A stretch of 64,000 nucleotides of DNA, taken from positions 1-64,000 of the forward strand of contig CALDWI010000044.1 in the NCBI GenBank assembly GCA_937923795.1, written 5' to 3'. The DNA is from an uncultured Collinsella sp. GTDB taxonomy: Bacteria > Actinomycetota > Coriobacteriia > Coriobacteriales > Coriobacteriaceae. A program made the position numbers and the translations under genes. Every line of letters begins with the position of its first letter. The stretch's first letter is position 1. The notes below the pieces were generated by a model. It saw only the letters and a program-made list of their open reading frames with translations. It searched no databases and was not told where the DNA came from. Below are positions 1-8,385 of this stretch, in pieces.

Positions 1-61
1 AAGCTCCCGGCAACGGGGGCTTTTCTTTTACGTAAACACCGCATGGATTCGAACCTCGGTC
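1..61 (+). repeat. Direct repeat copy 1 (terminator hairpin plus inverted T-arm-like motif)
   Basis: These 61 bases recur identically at 191-251. The unit opens with a terminator-like hairpin (8-bp stem, arms 1-8 and 15-22, then a T-rich tract) and ends with GGATTCGAACC, which is the T-arm consensus of a tRNA in reverse orientation. The copy touches the window edge, so its upstream context (perhaps a tRNA) cannot be seen. The 130 bases between the copies are very GC-rich with short palindromes (GCCCGCGGGC, GCGGATCCGC), and I see no gene in them. Confidence 0.7.
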
Positions 62-160
62 GAGGCGCGGGCGTCAAGAAAACGCGGAGCGTTTTTAGCC
101 CGCGGGCGAGCACGCCGGCAGGCGGGCGAAGCCGGTGCGGATCCGCGCAGCGGATGCGCG

Positions 161-180
161 GAATCCTATACGCCGCACCA
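161..180 (+). other. tRNA 3'-end-like remnant
   Basis: The sequence has the layout of the last bases of a tRNA gene: AATCC of a T-arm, a possible acceptor strand ACGCCGC, a discriminator A and an encoded CCA. No matching 5' acceptor, D-arm or anticodon arm lies upstream, so it is not a complete tRNA. It sits ten bases before a terminator hairpin, as a real tRNA 3' end would. It could be a tRNA remnant, an old attachment-site duplication, or chance resemblance. Confidence 0.4.
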
Positions 181-190
181 TTTGAGATTT

Positions 191-251
191 AAGCTCCCGG
201 CAACGGGGGCTTTTCTTTTACGTAAACACCGCATGGATTCGAACCTCGGTC
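191..251 (+). repeat. Direct repeat copy 2 with intrinsic-terminator hairpin
   Basis: This is an identical second copy of the 61-base unit at 1-61. Its first 29 bases form a rho-independent terminator on the plus strand: arms 191-198 and 205-212 (8 pairs with one G-T), loop 199-204, then a T-rich tail. The reverse T-arm motif GGATTCGAACC follows at about 235-245. The same order (tRNA-like 3' end, terminator, reverse T-arm motif) recurs after tRNA-Ser at 2888-3051. Confidence 0.65.
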
Positions 252-353
252 AAAGGGGACTATTTCTCATCGACTCGTGTAAGATTTCGAGTATGCGCCT
301 CGGTGAGCCCGTGGCGCGCTCTTTCTTTAGACGACCGATCAGGGTGATATTTC

Positions 354-2795
354 GTGGCAGAGCGTCCGACATACAAGCTCAGGTTTCTCGATCCCAAAAA
401 GCGCTTTCCGGCCATGCCTGAGCAGCCTGCGGGACGCTCGTATGGCGTGGTTTGGAAGCTCTTTGGCGAGGACCCGCATGAATCATGCTATGTCGTCGAA
501 TTCGTCGGCAAAAGCCATGTGTCACTTTTGGGCTACGTGAGCGTTTCGGGTGAGGTCTATAAGGTGGACCGTCCCGTTAACGAGATGTCACTGCCCGACG
601 ATCCCGACATGCAACTGATTCTTGACGAGTCCGATTCCAACATCGGTGAGATTGCGGTCAGGGGTACCGATGGGACGATGTACTCCCGGGCGCGAGTCAT
701 CGGCTCTCCCGAAGGCACCATGCGCGAACAATCCGATCGAGAGACGTGGAATTCGACGCGCAGCCTTCGCTACGGCGAGTTCATGGCGTCGATGTTCCTG
801 CGCTACGTGATATTTGCCAACTCCGAAAGCGCTATTGCGAACACGGCGGGCGTCGACGGTCTCGATGCGGATATGCAAAACGTTGTCGACAAGATCAAGC
901 TCGTAAAGTTGCCCGAGCCGGTCGAGGTGTTTTTGGGCTTTAACACGTCACCGCTCCCCGATGCTATCGAGACGCTGCTTTACCGCGTTGACCATGCCGA
1001 GAATCCGAGCGGTATCGAGCGCTATGCCGCCACCCTTATGAGCGAAATTGACTTGCCCCGTCTGCGCACCATTGCCGCCAAGTCCGAAATGAGCCTGGCG
1101 CGCATCGACCGGTCAAAGCTGTTTTATCTCAATTTTGATCGTAGCTTGCTGGACCAGGACGAGATTGACATGCTGCTTGCCATCGAGTGCCGTCTCAACC
1201 GCCTCTCCGGCATCCTTGAGCGCATCGGGGCCGGATTGGTCCCTGCGGCATCCTCGCCGAGCCTTGAGGGCTGCGCGCTCTTTGATTCGTGGCATATCGC
1301 CAAGACGACCAACGATGTTCCCCGACTGCTCGATACGGCCTCGAGCGATAACCCGTGGGGCAAACCGGGTACGGTGGCTTGCCAGCCGGGCGGTGAGTGG
1401 GATGTGCGTACCCGCTTCGCGCGTATCGTCGAGGCACTTAACGTTGTCACACGGCTCGACTATACCTATCGGGCAAACGTTGCCGAGGGGATTATGCTCG
1501 TTCGGTTTGGGCAGTCTGTCGTGGATGCCATGCCGCAACGTGAATACGACGCTCAAGATGACGCCTGGCGCGAGCTGGACGAGGACACGCGCGCGGTCTG
1601 GGCCGCGGAACACGATGCGCGCGTGGCACTCACGCTTGCGGCAGCGTGTTTTGCCGCGGGCACCTGCATCACGCGCTGCTATGTGCAGATTGCTGCTCCC
1701 GACAGTGAGCAGGGCGAGCGCGTTGTCGCAACGTATTTCTTTGGGCGCGCGGCCTATCTGGCCGATTGCGTGCCTGTCGCCAAGGATCTTGAGAGCATGG
1801 ACATGGACGATATGCCGTGCAAGCGTGTACTTGAGGCGTATGAGTCAACTGCTCCGGAGACGATTGAACCTGCGGAGGTTCATGCTCGTCCGCGTGATGA
1901 CCATCGCACGCTTCCGCCGGCGCTGCGCGATTTGCTGCTTGCCGATACGGCTGACGAGTTGGAGGTCATGGAAGAGGACGACGACCCATACGTGGCCCGT
2001 GTTGTTGAATTGCGCGAGCAGGCAAAAGTCGACCGTACAGGTGCTTTTGAAGGCTTTTCCCGTCTTGTTGAGGAGTTGGAGGCTAAGTGCGCCGTCGCCG
2101 AGCTTTTGGCGACAGGTCCGGTTCAAACGCAGTTTTGCGATAACCAGCTGGTGCGCATGGTGCTACCGGTGTTGGAAGAAGACCGCTCTGTGCGAATCCT
2201 TCGTGCGCCCGATGCACTGTACTTTGCCCAGCACGAGATCTGCAGCTTTTACGCCGAGCAAGAGGACTTTGAACGAGCACTGCCCGAGGTGCGCCATCTT
2301 TACGATCTGGCACGCTCGTCCATGCAATCGCACTTTGCGCTCATCAACGTGCTTGCGCGTCTGGAGCGCTTTGACGAGATTATCGAGGTGGCGCGCCACG
2401 GCCTACGTATTGCCAGCGATCGTTCTGCAATCGGCTACCTGTTCTATCGCTTGGCGTTTGCCTATTGGAATTGCGATCAGCTCGACCTAGCGCTGGCTTG
2501 TTACCGTCTGGTGCCGCGCGGTGAGGAATCGGGCAGTAGTGCGCTGGAAGAAATGCAGGGCCTTATGAATGAGATGGGCGTCAGCGAGCCTCCGACGTTC
2601 GAGGAGGCGGTCGAGACCATCCGCAAGGCTGGACTCGAGCTGCCGCCAGTGTCCGCCGTGACGAATCAGCTGGCAGATGCCGCTGTGCAACTGGTCGACA
2701 ACGGCTTCTTTTTCCTGGCACGCGGTTGCATCTTCCAAATGTGGCGCACCATGGGCAACGACGAGCTCGGCTCCCTCAACCGCTCGCTGGGGTAG
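354..2795 (+). CDS. TPR-type protein of unknown function
   Basis: An 813-residue protein begins at GTG 354, preceded by an AGGG-type ribosome binding site at 340-343. I see no signal peptide or membrane helix, so it is probably cytoplasmic. The C-terminal third (roughly residues 620-740) is helical and looks like tetratricopeptide repeats: paired helices with regularly placed A, Y and L, as in the stretches around HEICSFYAEQEDFERALPEV and YWNCDQLDLALACYRL. The N-terminal 500 residues match no family I recognise. A highly acidic stretch lies near residue 540. It stands alone before tRNA-Ser. A scaffold or regulatory role is possible but not shown by the sequence. Confidence 0.75.
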   Translation: MAERPTYKLRFLDPKKRFPAMPEQPAGRSYGVVWKLFGEDPHESCYVVEFVGKSHVSLLGYVSVSGEVYKVDRPVNEMSLPDDPDMQLILDESDSNIGEIAVRGTDGTMYSRARVIGSPEGTMREQSDRETWNSTRSLRYGEFMASMFLRYVIFANSESAIANTAGVDGLDADMQNVVDKIKLVKLPEPVEVFLGFNTSPLPDAIETLLYRVDHAENPSGIERYAATLMSEIDLPRLRTIAAKSEMSLARIDRSKLFYLNFDRSLLDQDEIDMLLAIECRLNRLSGILERIGAGLVPAASSPSLEGCALFDSWHIAKTTNDVPRLLDTASSDNPWGKPGTVACQPGGEWDVRTRFARIVEALNVVTRLDYTYRANVAEGIMLVRFGQSVVDAMPQREYDAQDDAWRELDEDTRAVWAAEHDARVALTLAAACFAAGTCITRCYVQIAAPDSEQGERVVATYFFGRAAYLADCVPVAKDLESMDMDDMPCKRVLEAYESTAPETIEPAEVHARPRDDHRTLPPALRDLLLADTADELEVMEEDDDPYVARVVELREQAKVDRTGAFEGFSRLVEELEAKCAVAELLATGPVQTQFCDNQLVRMVLPVLEEDRSVRILRAPDALYFAQHEICSFYAEQEDFERALPEVRHLYDLARSSMQSHFALINVLARLERFDEIIEVARHGLRIASDRSAIGYLFYRLAFAYWNCDQLDLALACYRLVPRGEESGSSALEEMQGLMNEMGVSEPPTFEEAVETIRKAGLELPPVSAVTNQLADAAVQLVDNGFFFLARGCIFQMWRTMGNDELGSLNRSLG

Positions 2796-2887
2796 GCGAA
2801 GCCTCCAAGGAGGAAAGGATGCTAGGCAATTAGAAAATTTCCTCTTGCCCATCCTTGGCTGTTTGGTTACTATAGAACGGCTGTTAC

Positions 2888-2978
2888 GGAGAGCTGACCG
2901 AGAGGCCGAAGGTGCTCGCCTGCTAAGCGAGTATGCCCCAAAAGGGCATCTGGGGTTCGAATCCCCAGCTCTCCGCCA
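2888..2978 (+). tRNA. tRNA-Ser (anticodon GCU)
   Basis: This is a 91-base class II tRNA. The acceptor GGAGAGC (2888-2894) pairs with GCTCTCC (2968-2974), followed by discriminator G and an encoded CCA. The anticodon stem CTCGC/GCGAG encloses CTGCTAA, giving anticodon GCT, which reads serine codons AGC and AGU. The long variable arm (TGCCCC, AAA, GGGCA) is typical of serine tRNAs. The T-arm TGGGG-TTCGAAT-CCCCA is perfect. A terminator follows 17 bases downstream. Confidence 0.97.
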
Positions 2979-2994
2979 GTTTAACTTTAAAGAA

Positions 2995-3021
2995 GGGTCC
3001 CATCGGGGGCCCTTTTTTATT
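2995..3021 (+). terminator. Terminator of tRNA-Ser
   Basis: A 7-bp stem (2995-3001 with 3006-3012, one T-G pair) and an ATCG loop are followed by six T residues. It lies directly after the tRNA and would end its transcript. Confidence 0.85.
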
Positions 3022-3034
3022 ATCGAGAAAGGGC

Positions 3035-3051
3035 GCTGGGGATTCGAACCC
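3035..3051 (-). other. Inverted 17-base copy of the tRNA-Ser T-arm
   Basis: Positions 3035-3051 are the exact reverse complement of 2953-2969, which is the T-arm of tRNA-Ser plus the first acceptor bases. The copy lies beyond the tRNA terminator and before the terminator of the convergent gene. Part of the match comes from the near-palindromic nature of TTCGAA, but the flanking CCCCAGC extends it beyond that. A read-through transcript could fold onto the T-arm. A small duplication is the simplest explanation. Confidence 0.6.
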
Positions 3052-3053
3052 TC

Positions 3054-3087
3054 AAAAAAAGGAGGCATCCTTTCGGACACCTCCTTT
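3054..3087 (-). terminator. Terminator of the D-Ala-D-Ala carboxypeptidase gene
   Basis: On the minus strand a stem AAGGAGG/CCTCCTT (plus-strand arms 3059-3065 and 3080-3086) is followed by a run of T (seven A on the plus strand at 3054-3060). It starts about 25 bases after the stop codon of the gene that ends at 3112. Confidence 0.8.
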
Positions 3088-3111
3088 CAGCGAGTGTATT
3101 GTTCTTCGACC

Positions 3112-4452
3112 TTACACCTCGGGTGCCTTGGCTACGGTCTCGCTCTCGGCTGTGAGCGGGCGGTTGTCGATGCGGCGGCCCAAGCGATCGAGCTTCACAA
3201 GGAGCCACTCAATGGGATTCGGCCCTGCGCCTTCCTCGTCAGCAACCAGGTCCATGACGGCGATCTTGGTGCCGTCCTGCTTGAGTGTAACGCTGCCCAC
3301 CTTGTCGCCCACATGCACCGTGCCCGAAAGATCGTCGTGGCTAACCTTTTCGGTCACCTCGCCGGCAAGGGAAAACACGGTCGCTTGCGCCGTAGGATCG
3401 GCGAGCGTGGCGTCGATCGTCTTGTCCGTCCAATCTGTCTGGCTAATGCGTGCCATAAGCGGGTTGCCGTTGGCGGTCTTTTCCTGCGTGTTGGCGATTG
3501 CGACCGTCACCTTGTGACCGTAGTACCAATTGGCAAGGGCGGCGGTATCGGTAAAGCGCTGATCGGTGGTGGTGGAGTTCAAAATAACGGTGTAGATCTC
3601 GTCGCCGTCGCGGTTGTAGGCGCTCGTAAAGCAATAGCCTGCATCGTCGGTGGTGCCAGTCTTGCCACCGATGTTGCCATCTTGGCCCAGCAAATAGTTA
3701 TGCGTGTCCATGGAATGCGAATGGTCGGTGCCGTCGGCGCCCGTGACCTCGATCCAGGAATCCTCGCTCGCTACGACCTCGCGGATCGTGTCGTTTTTCA
3801 TGGCCTCCTGCATCATCAGCGCCACGTCGTGTGCGGTTGAGTGCATATCGCCAGCCCACTCATCAAAGTCCAGACCATGCGGGTTTTCAAAAAGCGTACC
3901 GGTGCAGCCGAGCTTCTTAGCGCGCTCGTTCATGGCCTTCACAAATGTGGCCTCGGCGTCTTTGGTCTTAGGGTCGATCTTCTTGCCCACATATTCGGCG
4001 AGCACGATGGCGGCGTCGTTGCCCGAGGGAATCATCAGGCCGCGCAGCGCCTGCTCCACGGTAAGCTCGTCGCCTTCGAGCAAGCCGGCGGTCGAATTAC
4101 CCACGGTGGCTGCGGCGTTGCTCACCGTGACCTTCTCGTCCATCTTGCAATTCTCGACGGTTAGGATTGCGGTCATGACCTTGGTGATCGAGGCAATCTT
4201 GACCTGCTCATCGGCGCCGCGCCCATAGTAGACGGTGCCGTCTTTGCCCATGACGAGGGCATTGGTCGCATCGATATCGGGCAGGTTTTCGGCCGTGATG
4301 CCGCGCGCATCGGCGGTTTTGCCGCAAACATTGTCGGTCGTGAGCACTTGGGCGCCGGCGACGGTGGGCGCGCCAGCGGCAAGGGCGATAGCGCAGACAA
4401 AGCCGGCGGCAAGCTGGGCTGAGCGCTTTGCAAAAGAGGTGAGGGACTTCAC
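3112..4452 (-). CDS. D-alanyl-D-alanine carboxypeptidase (serine peptidase S11, PBP5 type)
   Basis: The enzyme trims the terminal D-Ala from peptidoglycan pentapeptides outside the membrane. All three active-site motifs of the penicillin-binding fold are present: SITK at about residues 88-91, SGN at 143-145 and KTG at 264-266. I chose GTG at 4452 as the start because it yields a clean signal peptide (KSLTSFAKR, a hydrophobic core, cleavage after AGA). An in-frame upstream extension to 4563 would pass through a likely -10 box. Length (446) fits the family. No C-terminal amphipathic anchor is obvious; the tail ends in a charged stretch. It is divergent from a VanR/VanS-type pair, which suggests that pair may respond to the cell envelope. 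Confidence 0.92.
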   Translation of the reverse strand: MKSLTSFAKRSAQLAAGFVCAIALAAGAPTVAGAQVLTTDNVCGKTADARGITAENLPDIDATNALVMGKDGTVYYGRGADEQVKIASITKVMTAILTVENCKMDEKVTVSNAAATVGNSTAGLLEGDELTVEQALRGLMIPSGNDAAIVLAEYVGKKIDPKTKDAEATFVKAMNERAKKLGCTGTLFENPHGLDFDEWAGDMHSTAHDVALMMQEAMKNDTIREVVASEDSWIEVTGADGTDHSHSMDTHNYLLGQDGNIGGKTGTTDDAGYCFTSAYNRDGDEIYTVILNSTTTDQRFTDTAALANWYYGHKVTVAIANTQEKTANGNPLMARISQTDWTDKTIDATLADPTAQATVFSLAGEVTEKVSHDDLSGTVHVGDKVGSVTLKQDGTKIAVMDLVADEEGAGPNPIEWLLVKLDRLGRRIDNRPLTAESETVAKAPEV

Positions 4453-4491
4453 AGATTTCGCTTTCGACGGGATGGTCTCTTCTGGAACTAG

Positions 4492-4520
4492 AGTATATCG
4501 TTTGCCGGCGTCGACGATCA
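4492..4520 (-). promoter_or_regulatory. Possible promoter of the carboxypeptidase gene
   Basis: On the minus strand, TATACT (plus-strand 4492-4497) is a good -10 box. A weak TGATCG lies 17 bases upstream (4515-4520). Transcription would begin near 4485, about 30 bases before the chosen GTG start, which supports that start. Confidence 0.4.
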
Positions 4521-4649
4521 TCGCGTGCGTGCGTGGCCCACATCCGCGCCCGAACGGGCACAAGGGTGCTTAAGGCCGACTTAATCACCCACGCTTGTTG
4601 TGTGTGGCGTGCGTCGCCTCGGGCATAATGGAGCGCGAGAGGAGCACGC

Positions 4650-5345
4650 ATGAACGAGCGCATACTGGTAGTTGATGACGAGAAGGCCATCGCCGACTTG
4701 GTTGGTATCTACCTTACAAAAGAGGGCTTTGATGTCCAGATTGCCTATAGCGGGGCCGATGCTGCCAAGGCAATCTTGGAGCAGGAGTTCGATTTGGCGC
4801 TGCTGGATGTCATGCTGCCCGATATCGATGGATTTGTGCTGCTGCGTACGATCCGTTCCAGCCATACCTATCCTGTGATCATGCTGACGGCGCGCGATGC
4901 CCAGCAAGACAAGATCGAGGGCCTTTCGCTTGGTGCGGACGATTACGTGGTTAAGCCGTTCCGCCCGCTGGAGCTCATCGCGCGTGTGCACGCTCAGCTT
5001 CGCCGCTACACCAGCTACGGTAGCCGTGCGCAGGCGGCCGAGTCGCCGACCATTCAGCTCGACGGCTTGGAGATCAACCGCGACGCTCGTTCCGTGACGG
5101 TGGACGGTGCGCCGGTACGCCTCACACCCACCGAGTATTCAATCTTGCTGTATCTGGTCGAGCATCGCGGCAGCGTGGTGGCCGTGGAGGACCTGTTCCG
5201 CGCGGTGTGGAACGAGGACTTTATGCCCGGCTCCAACAATACGGTGATGGTGCATATTCGCCACCTGCGCGAAAAGATCGGCGACGACGCACAAAAGCCA
5301 CGCTTTATCAAAAACGTCTGGGGCGTCGGCTACATCATCGAATAA
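4650..5345 (+). CDS. OmpR-family response regulator, VanR type
   Basis: A 231-residue two-component regulator. The receiver domain has the acidic pocket VVDDE, phospho-acceptor Asp53 in LLDVMLPDIDG, Thr in MLTARD, and the conserved Lys in VVKPF. A winged-helix DNA-binding domain follows (about residues 130-231, ending GVGYIIE). The wording of the receiver closely resembles VanR of glycopeptide-resistance systems, but no vanHAX-type ligase genes are nearby, so a resistance role is not implied. The start ATG 4650 has a GAGGAG site. The partner kinase begins 26 bases downstream. A CATAAT box at 4624-4629 may be its -10. Confidence 0.92.
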   Translation: MNERILVVDDEKAIADLVGIYLTKEGFDVQIAYSGADAAKAILEQEFDLALLDVMLPDIDGFVLLRTIRSSHTYPVIMLTARDAQQDKIEGLSLGADDYVVKPFRPLELIARVHAQLRRYTSYGSRAQAAESPTIQLDGLEINRDARSVTVDGAPVRLTPTEYSILLYLVEHRGSVVAVEDLFRAVWNEDFMPGSNNTVMVHIRHLREKIGDDAQKPRFIKNVWGVGYIIE

Positions 5346-5371
5346 CGCTTTTCGCTTGTGAGGATCTTGAT

Positions 5372-6610
5372 ATGACAAAAGACGATAGGCAAGCGTTCGA
5401 GGTGCCCGATCGGCTCTTTGAATACGTGAGGTCGGTCGTCGACAACCGCGCGCTTGCAACGGTGCTGCTCTTTTTGCTGAGCCTGCTGCTGATTGGCATC
5501 GACAACATCGTCGGAATCTTGGCGGTGCTGCTTGTCGGCTTTTTGCTGATCGATCGATTTGAGATCGTGTGCCGCTGCGTGGTGATTGGCGGCGCCGCGT
5601 GGGCCATGACGTTGGCGATTGGCGCCATGGCGCTCGGCGGCATCGAAGGGCCGGTGCTGTTCGATGCCGGCTTTGTATTCAACATGCTTGGCTTTGTGCT
5701 GGCGCTTGCCGCGTGCGTGCTGTTCTTGTGTGGCCGCGCCCTGTACTACCAGGGCTACGAGCAGGGCGAGCAGCATGCCGATTGTGTGCTGGCCGCTCGT
5801 ATTCAAGATCGCCTGATCGATCACCCCGACACCTGGGATAACATCGACGGCGACTTCTTGGAGGTCGAGGGCGCCCTTAACCGCGTACGTGACCGTGAGC
5901 GCAAGGTGCAGCAAGCTCTGCGTGACGAGTCGCATCGCAAGGACGATTTGGTCACGTACTTGGCACATGACCTACGCACCCCGCTTGCCAGTGTGGTGGG
6001 CTATCTTTCGCTGCTGCAAGAGGCTCCCGAGCTGCCGGTTGAGCAACGTGCGCACTTTACGGGCGTGGCGCTCGACAAGGCGCACCGGCTCGATACGCTC
6101 ATCGAAGAGTTCTTCGATATCACGCGCTTTGACTTCCACGATATCGTGCTCACGCGCGGCTATGTTGATCTGGGGTTGCTGCTGGCTCAGGTGGCTGACG
6201 AGTTCTATCCCATCCTCAACGAGCAGCATAAGGAAGTCCAAGTTGATATTCGCGAGGACCTGACGGTGCTCGTGGATGGCGACAAAATGGCTCGCGTGTT
6301 CAACAACATCATGAAAAACGCTATTGCCTATAGCTATGAGGGCTCGACCATCACGATCGAGGCCAGACGCCGGGACGGCGGTGGCGTGCGCGTGCGCTTT
6401 ATCAATCAGGGCGATCCCATCCCTGCGGCTAAGCTCAAGGTGATCTTTGAGAAGTTCTATCGCCTGGATGCGGCGCGTGCGACCAATCGCGGCGGCGCTG
6501 GACTGGGGCTTGCCATCGCCAAGGAGATCGTATGCGCGCACGGCGGTACCGTTGCATGTGAATCGACGCCCGAACACACGATATTCACCATCGAGCTGCC
6601 CGCCGCATAG
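5372..6610 (+). CDS. Sensor histidine kinase, VanS type
   Basis: A 412-residue membrane kinase, partner of the preceding regulator. The N-terminus carries about four hydrophobic segments (roughly residues 28-60 and 68-122) with almost no extracellular loop, so it may sense the membrane itself. The dimerisation helix has the phosphorylated His199 in YLAHDLRTPL, a VanS-like signature. The ATPase domain shows an N-box (NNIMKNAIAY), an F-box (FEKFYRLD) and a G-box (GGAGLGLAIAKEI). The start at ATG 5372 is set by GAGGA eight bases upstream; the frame is open further upstream but overlaps the regulator gene. Confidence 0.9.
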   Translation: MTKDDRQAFEVPDRLFEYVRSVVDNRALATVLLFLLSLLLIGIDNIVGILAVLLVGFLLIDRFEIVCRCVVIGGAAWAMTLAIGAMALGGIEGPVLFDAGFVFNMLGFVLALAACVLFLCGRALYYQGYEQGEQHADCVLAARIQDRLIDHPDTWDNIDGDFLEVEGALNRVRDRERKVQQALRDESHRKDDLVTYLAHDLRTPLASVVGYLSLLQEAPELPVEQRAHFTGVALDKAHRLDTLIEEFFDITRFDFHDIVLTRGYVDLGLLLAQVADEFYPILNEQHKEVQVDIREDLTVLVDGDKMARVFNNIMKNAIAYSYEGSTITIEARRRDGGGVRVRFINQGDPIPAAKLKVIFEKFYRLDAARATNRGGAGLGLAIAKEIVCAHGGTVACESTPEHTIFTIELPAA

Positions 6611-6713
6611 CCAGCGTGCCCTTACAAACACTTGACAATGCGCTCACGTGCATATGAGCCGCGATTCCTACTATCGATACTGCTGAATTGATATCGATGT
6701 GGAGGTATGCGGT

Positions 6714-7589
6714 ATGACGGCTGCTGCGGCTGTGGAGCCCACGGAGCTTGAAGAACTCATGAAAGCGCAGGCCGAGGCCGCGCACGAGCGCGAGGTTGGG
6801 GATGCGACTCGCCCCACGGCAGAGGATCTTGCCGCCTCGCCGACGCGAATCGATGCTGAGGGCCTCGACCTGTTCTATGGCGACCACCATGCGCTCAAGG
6901 ACGTGAATATCAAGATCCGCGACAAGCAGATTACCTCGTTCATCGGGCCTTCGGGCTGCGGAAAGTCCACGTTGCTGCGCTGCTTTAACCGCATGAACGA
7001 CGGCATCAAGGACTGCCGAATCGAGGGCAAGATTGCGCTCGATGGTCAAGATATCCTGGGCGACTACGACATCTGCCGCCTTCGCCAGCGCGTGGGCATG
7101 GTGTTCCAGCGCCCCAACCCGTTTCCCATGAGCATCTACGACAACGTCGCCTATGGGCCGCGCGGTATGGGTGTGCGCGATCACGTCGTGCTCGACGAGC
7201 TGGTCGAAGACTCCCTGCGACGCGCCGCCCTGTGGGACGAGGCCAAGGACAAGCTCAAAGAGTCGGGTCTGGGTCTTTCGGGCGGCCAGCAGCAGCGCCT
7301 GTGCATCGCCCGCGCACTTGCCGTGCAGCCCGACATTCTGCTGATGGACGAGCCGACCTCGGCACTCGATCCTGTGTCGACGCTGGTGGTGGAGCAGCTG
7401 GCCTGCGAGCTCAAAGAGACCTGCACGCTCGTGGTCGTTACGCACAATATGCAGCAGGCGGCGCGTATCTCCGATTCGGTCGCATTCTTTTTGCTGGGTG
7501 AGCTGGTGGAGCACGCGCCCACCGCGCAACTCTTCAAGAATCCGACCGATCCGCGCACGGCGGATTATTTGACGGGGCGTTTTGGCTGA
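6714..7589 (+). CDS. pstB: Phosphate ABC transporter ATPase PstB
   Basis: A 291-residue ATPase of the PstSCAB phosphate importer, a cytoplasmic membrane-associated subunit. It has Walker A (GPSGCGKST), the PstB-typical FNRMND after it, the signature LSGGQQQR, Walker B (ILLMDEPTSALD) and the switch His (VVTHN). About 45 extra residues precede the domain. The start at ATG 6714 follows GGAGG (6701-6705). The permease and binding-protein genes pstS, pstC and pstA are not adjacent, which is unusual. A PhoB/PhoR-type pair follows directly, consistent with phosphate control. An inverted repeat around TATCGATA (6672-6699) just upstream may be regulatory. Confidence 0.93.
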   Translation: MTAAAAVEPTELEELMKAQAEAAHEREVGDATRPTAEDLAASPTRIDAEGLDLFYGDHHALKDVNIKIRDKQITSFIGPSGCGKSTLLRCFNRMNDGIKDCRIEGKIALDGQDILGDYDICRLRQRVGMVFQRPNPFPMSIYDNVAYGPRGMGVRDHVVLDELVEDSLRRAALWDEAKDKLKESGLGLSGGQQQRLCIARALAVQPDILLMDEPTSALDPVSTLVVEQLACELKETCTLVVVTHNMQQAARISDSVAFFLLGELVEHAPTAQLFKNPTDPRTADYLTGRFG

Positions 7590-7653
7590 TACCATCTAGT
7601 AAAGGTACCTTTAGGGTTAAGATGCGGTCATGCCGGCCGCAAAGGGGTTCAAC

Positions 7654-8382
7654 ATGATCTATTACGTCGAGGACGATGACAACATCAGGGATTTGACGGT
7701 CTATGCGCTGCGCAAGCAGGGGATTGAGGCCGAAGGCTTTTCGTGCGACGGTGAGTTTAAGGCTGCCGTGGCGCGACGGGTACCCGATGCCGTCCTGCTC
7801 GACATCATGCTGCCCGATACCGATGGCTTGGCGATTATGCGTCGACTGCGTGCCGATCGCCTGACGGCGACGGTGCCCATCATGATGCTTACCGCCAAGG
7901 ATACCGAGCTCGACAAGGTGATGGCGCTCGATGGCGGTGCCGACGATTACCTGACTAAGCCGTTTTCGCTCATGGAGCTCGCCAGCCGCTGCCGCGCACT
8001 GCTGCGTCGCGGCGGCATGGTCAAACAGGCAAGCGATGTGCTCAGCGTGGGCGACATCGTGCTCTCGCCCAGCCATCGTGAGGTGACTGTTGCCGGCGAG
8101 TCGCTTAAGCTCACCCTGCGCGAGTTCGACCTGCTCGAGTACCTCATGCGCAAGCCCGGCGTGGTCTTTACCCGCGAGTCGTTGCTGCAGAGCGTGTGGG
8201 GCTGGGACTTCGACGGCGGTTCGCGCACCGTTGACGTGCACGTGCAGACGCTTCGCCAAAAACTGGGCGAGCATGCCAGCGCCATCGAGACCGTGCGCGG
8301 CGTGGGCTACCGCTTGGCCGAGCCTTCTGCCGGTGATGGTGCCGAAGGTGACGACACCGCGGCCACCGCATCGGAGGAGTAA
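7654..8382 (+). CDS. OmpR-family response regulator, PhoB/RegX3-like
   Basis: A 242-residue regulator with a receiver domain (EDDD pocket, Asp50 in LLDIMLPDTDG, Lys in LTKPF) and a winged helix ending in GVGYRLAEP, then a short acidic tail. I place the start at ATG 7654, with AAAGGGG just upstream and the usual N-terminus MIYYVEDD; an ATG at 7630 would add eight residues and has no ribosome site. It is followed three bases later by its kinase. Its place next to pstB suggests phosphate-starvation control (PhoB-like), an inference from context. Confidence 0.9.
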   Translation: MIYYVEDDDNIRDLTVYALRKQGIEAEGFSCDGEFKAAVARRVPDAVLLDIMLPDTDGLAIMRRLRADRLTATVPIMMLTAKDTELDKVMALDGGADDYLTKPFSLMELASRCRALLRRGGMVKQASDVLSVGDIVLSPSHREVTVAGESLKLTLREFDLLEYLMRKPGVVFTRESLLQSVWGWDFDGGSRTVDVHVQTLRQKLGEHASAIETVRGVGYRLAEPSAGDGAEGDDTAATASEE

Positions 8383-8385
8383 CCC

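Noticed and set aside
182..421. Small open frame across the 61-base repeat
   Set aside because: It runs through a terminator hairpin and the repeat, and overlaps the better-supported start at 354.
3031..3053. A second tRNA gene after tRNA-Ser
   Set aside because: Only a T-arm-like stretch is present, in reverse; no acceptor, D-arm or anticodon arm can be formed.
4650..6610. Vancomycin-resistance cluster
   Set aside because: Only a VanR/VanS-like regulator pair is present; no vanH, ligase or vanX genes occur nearby.
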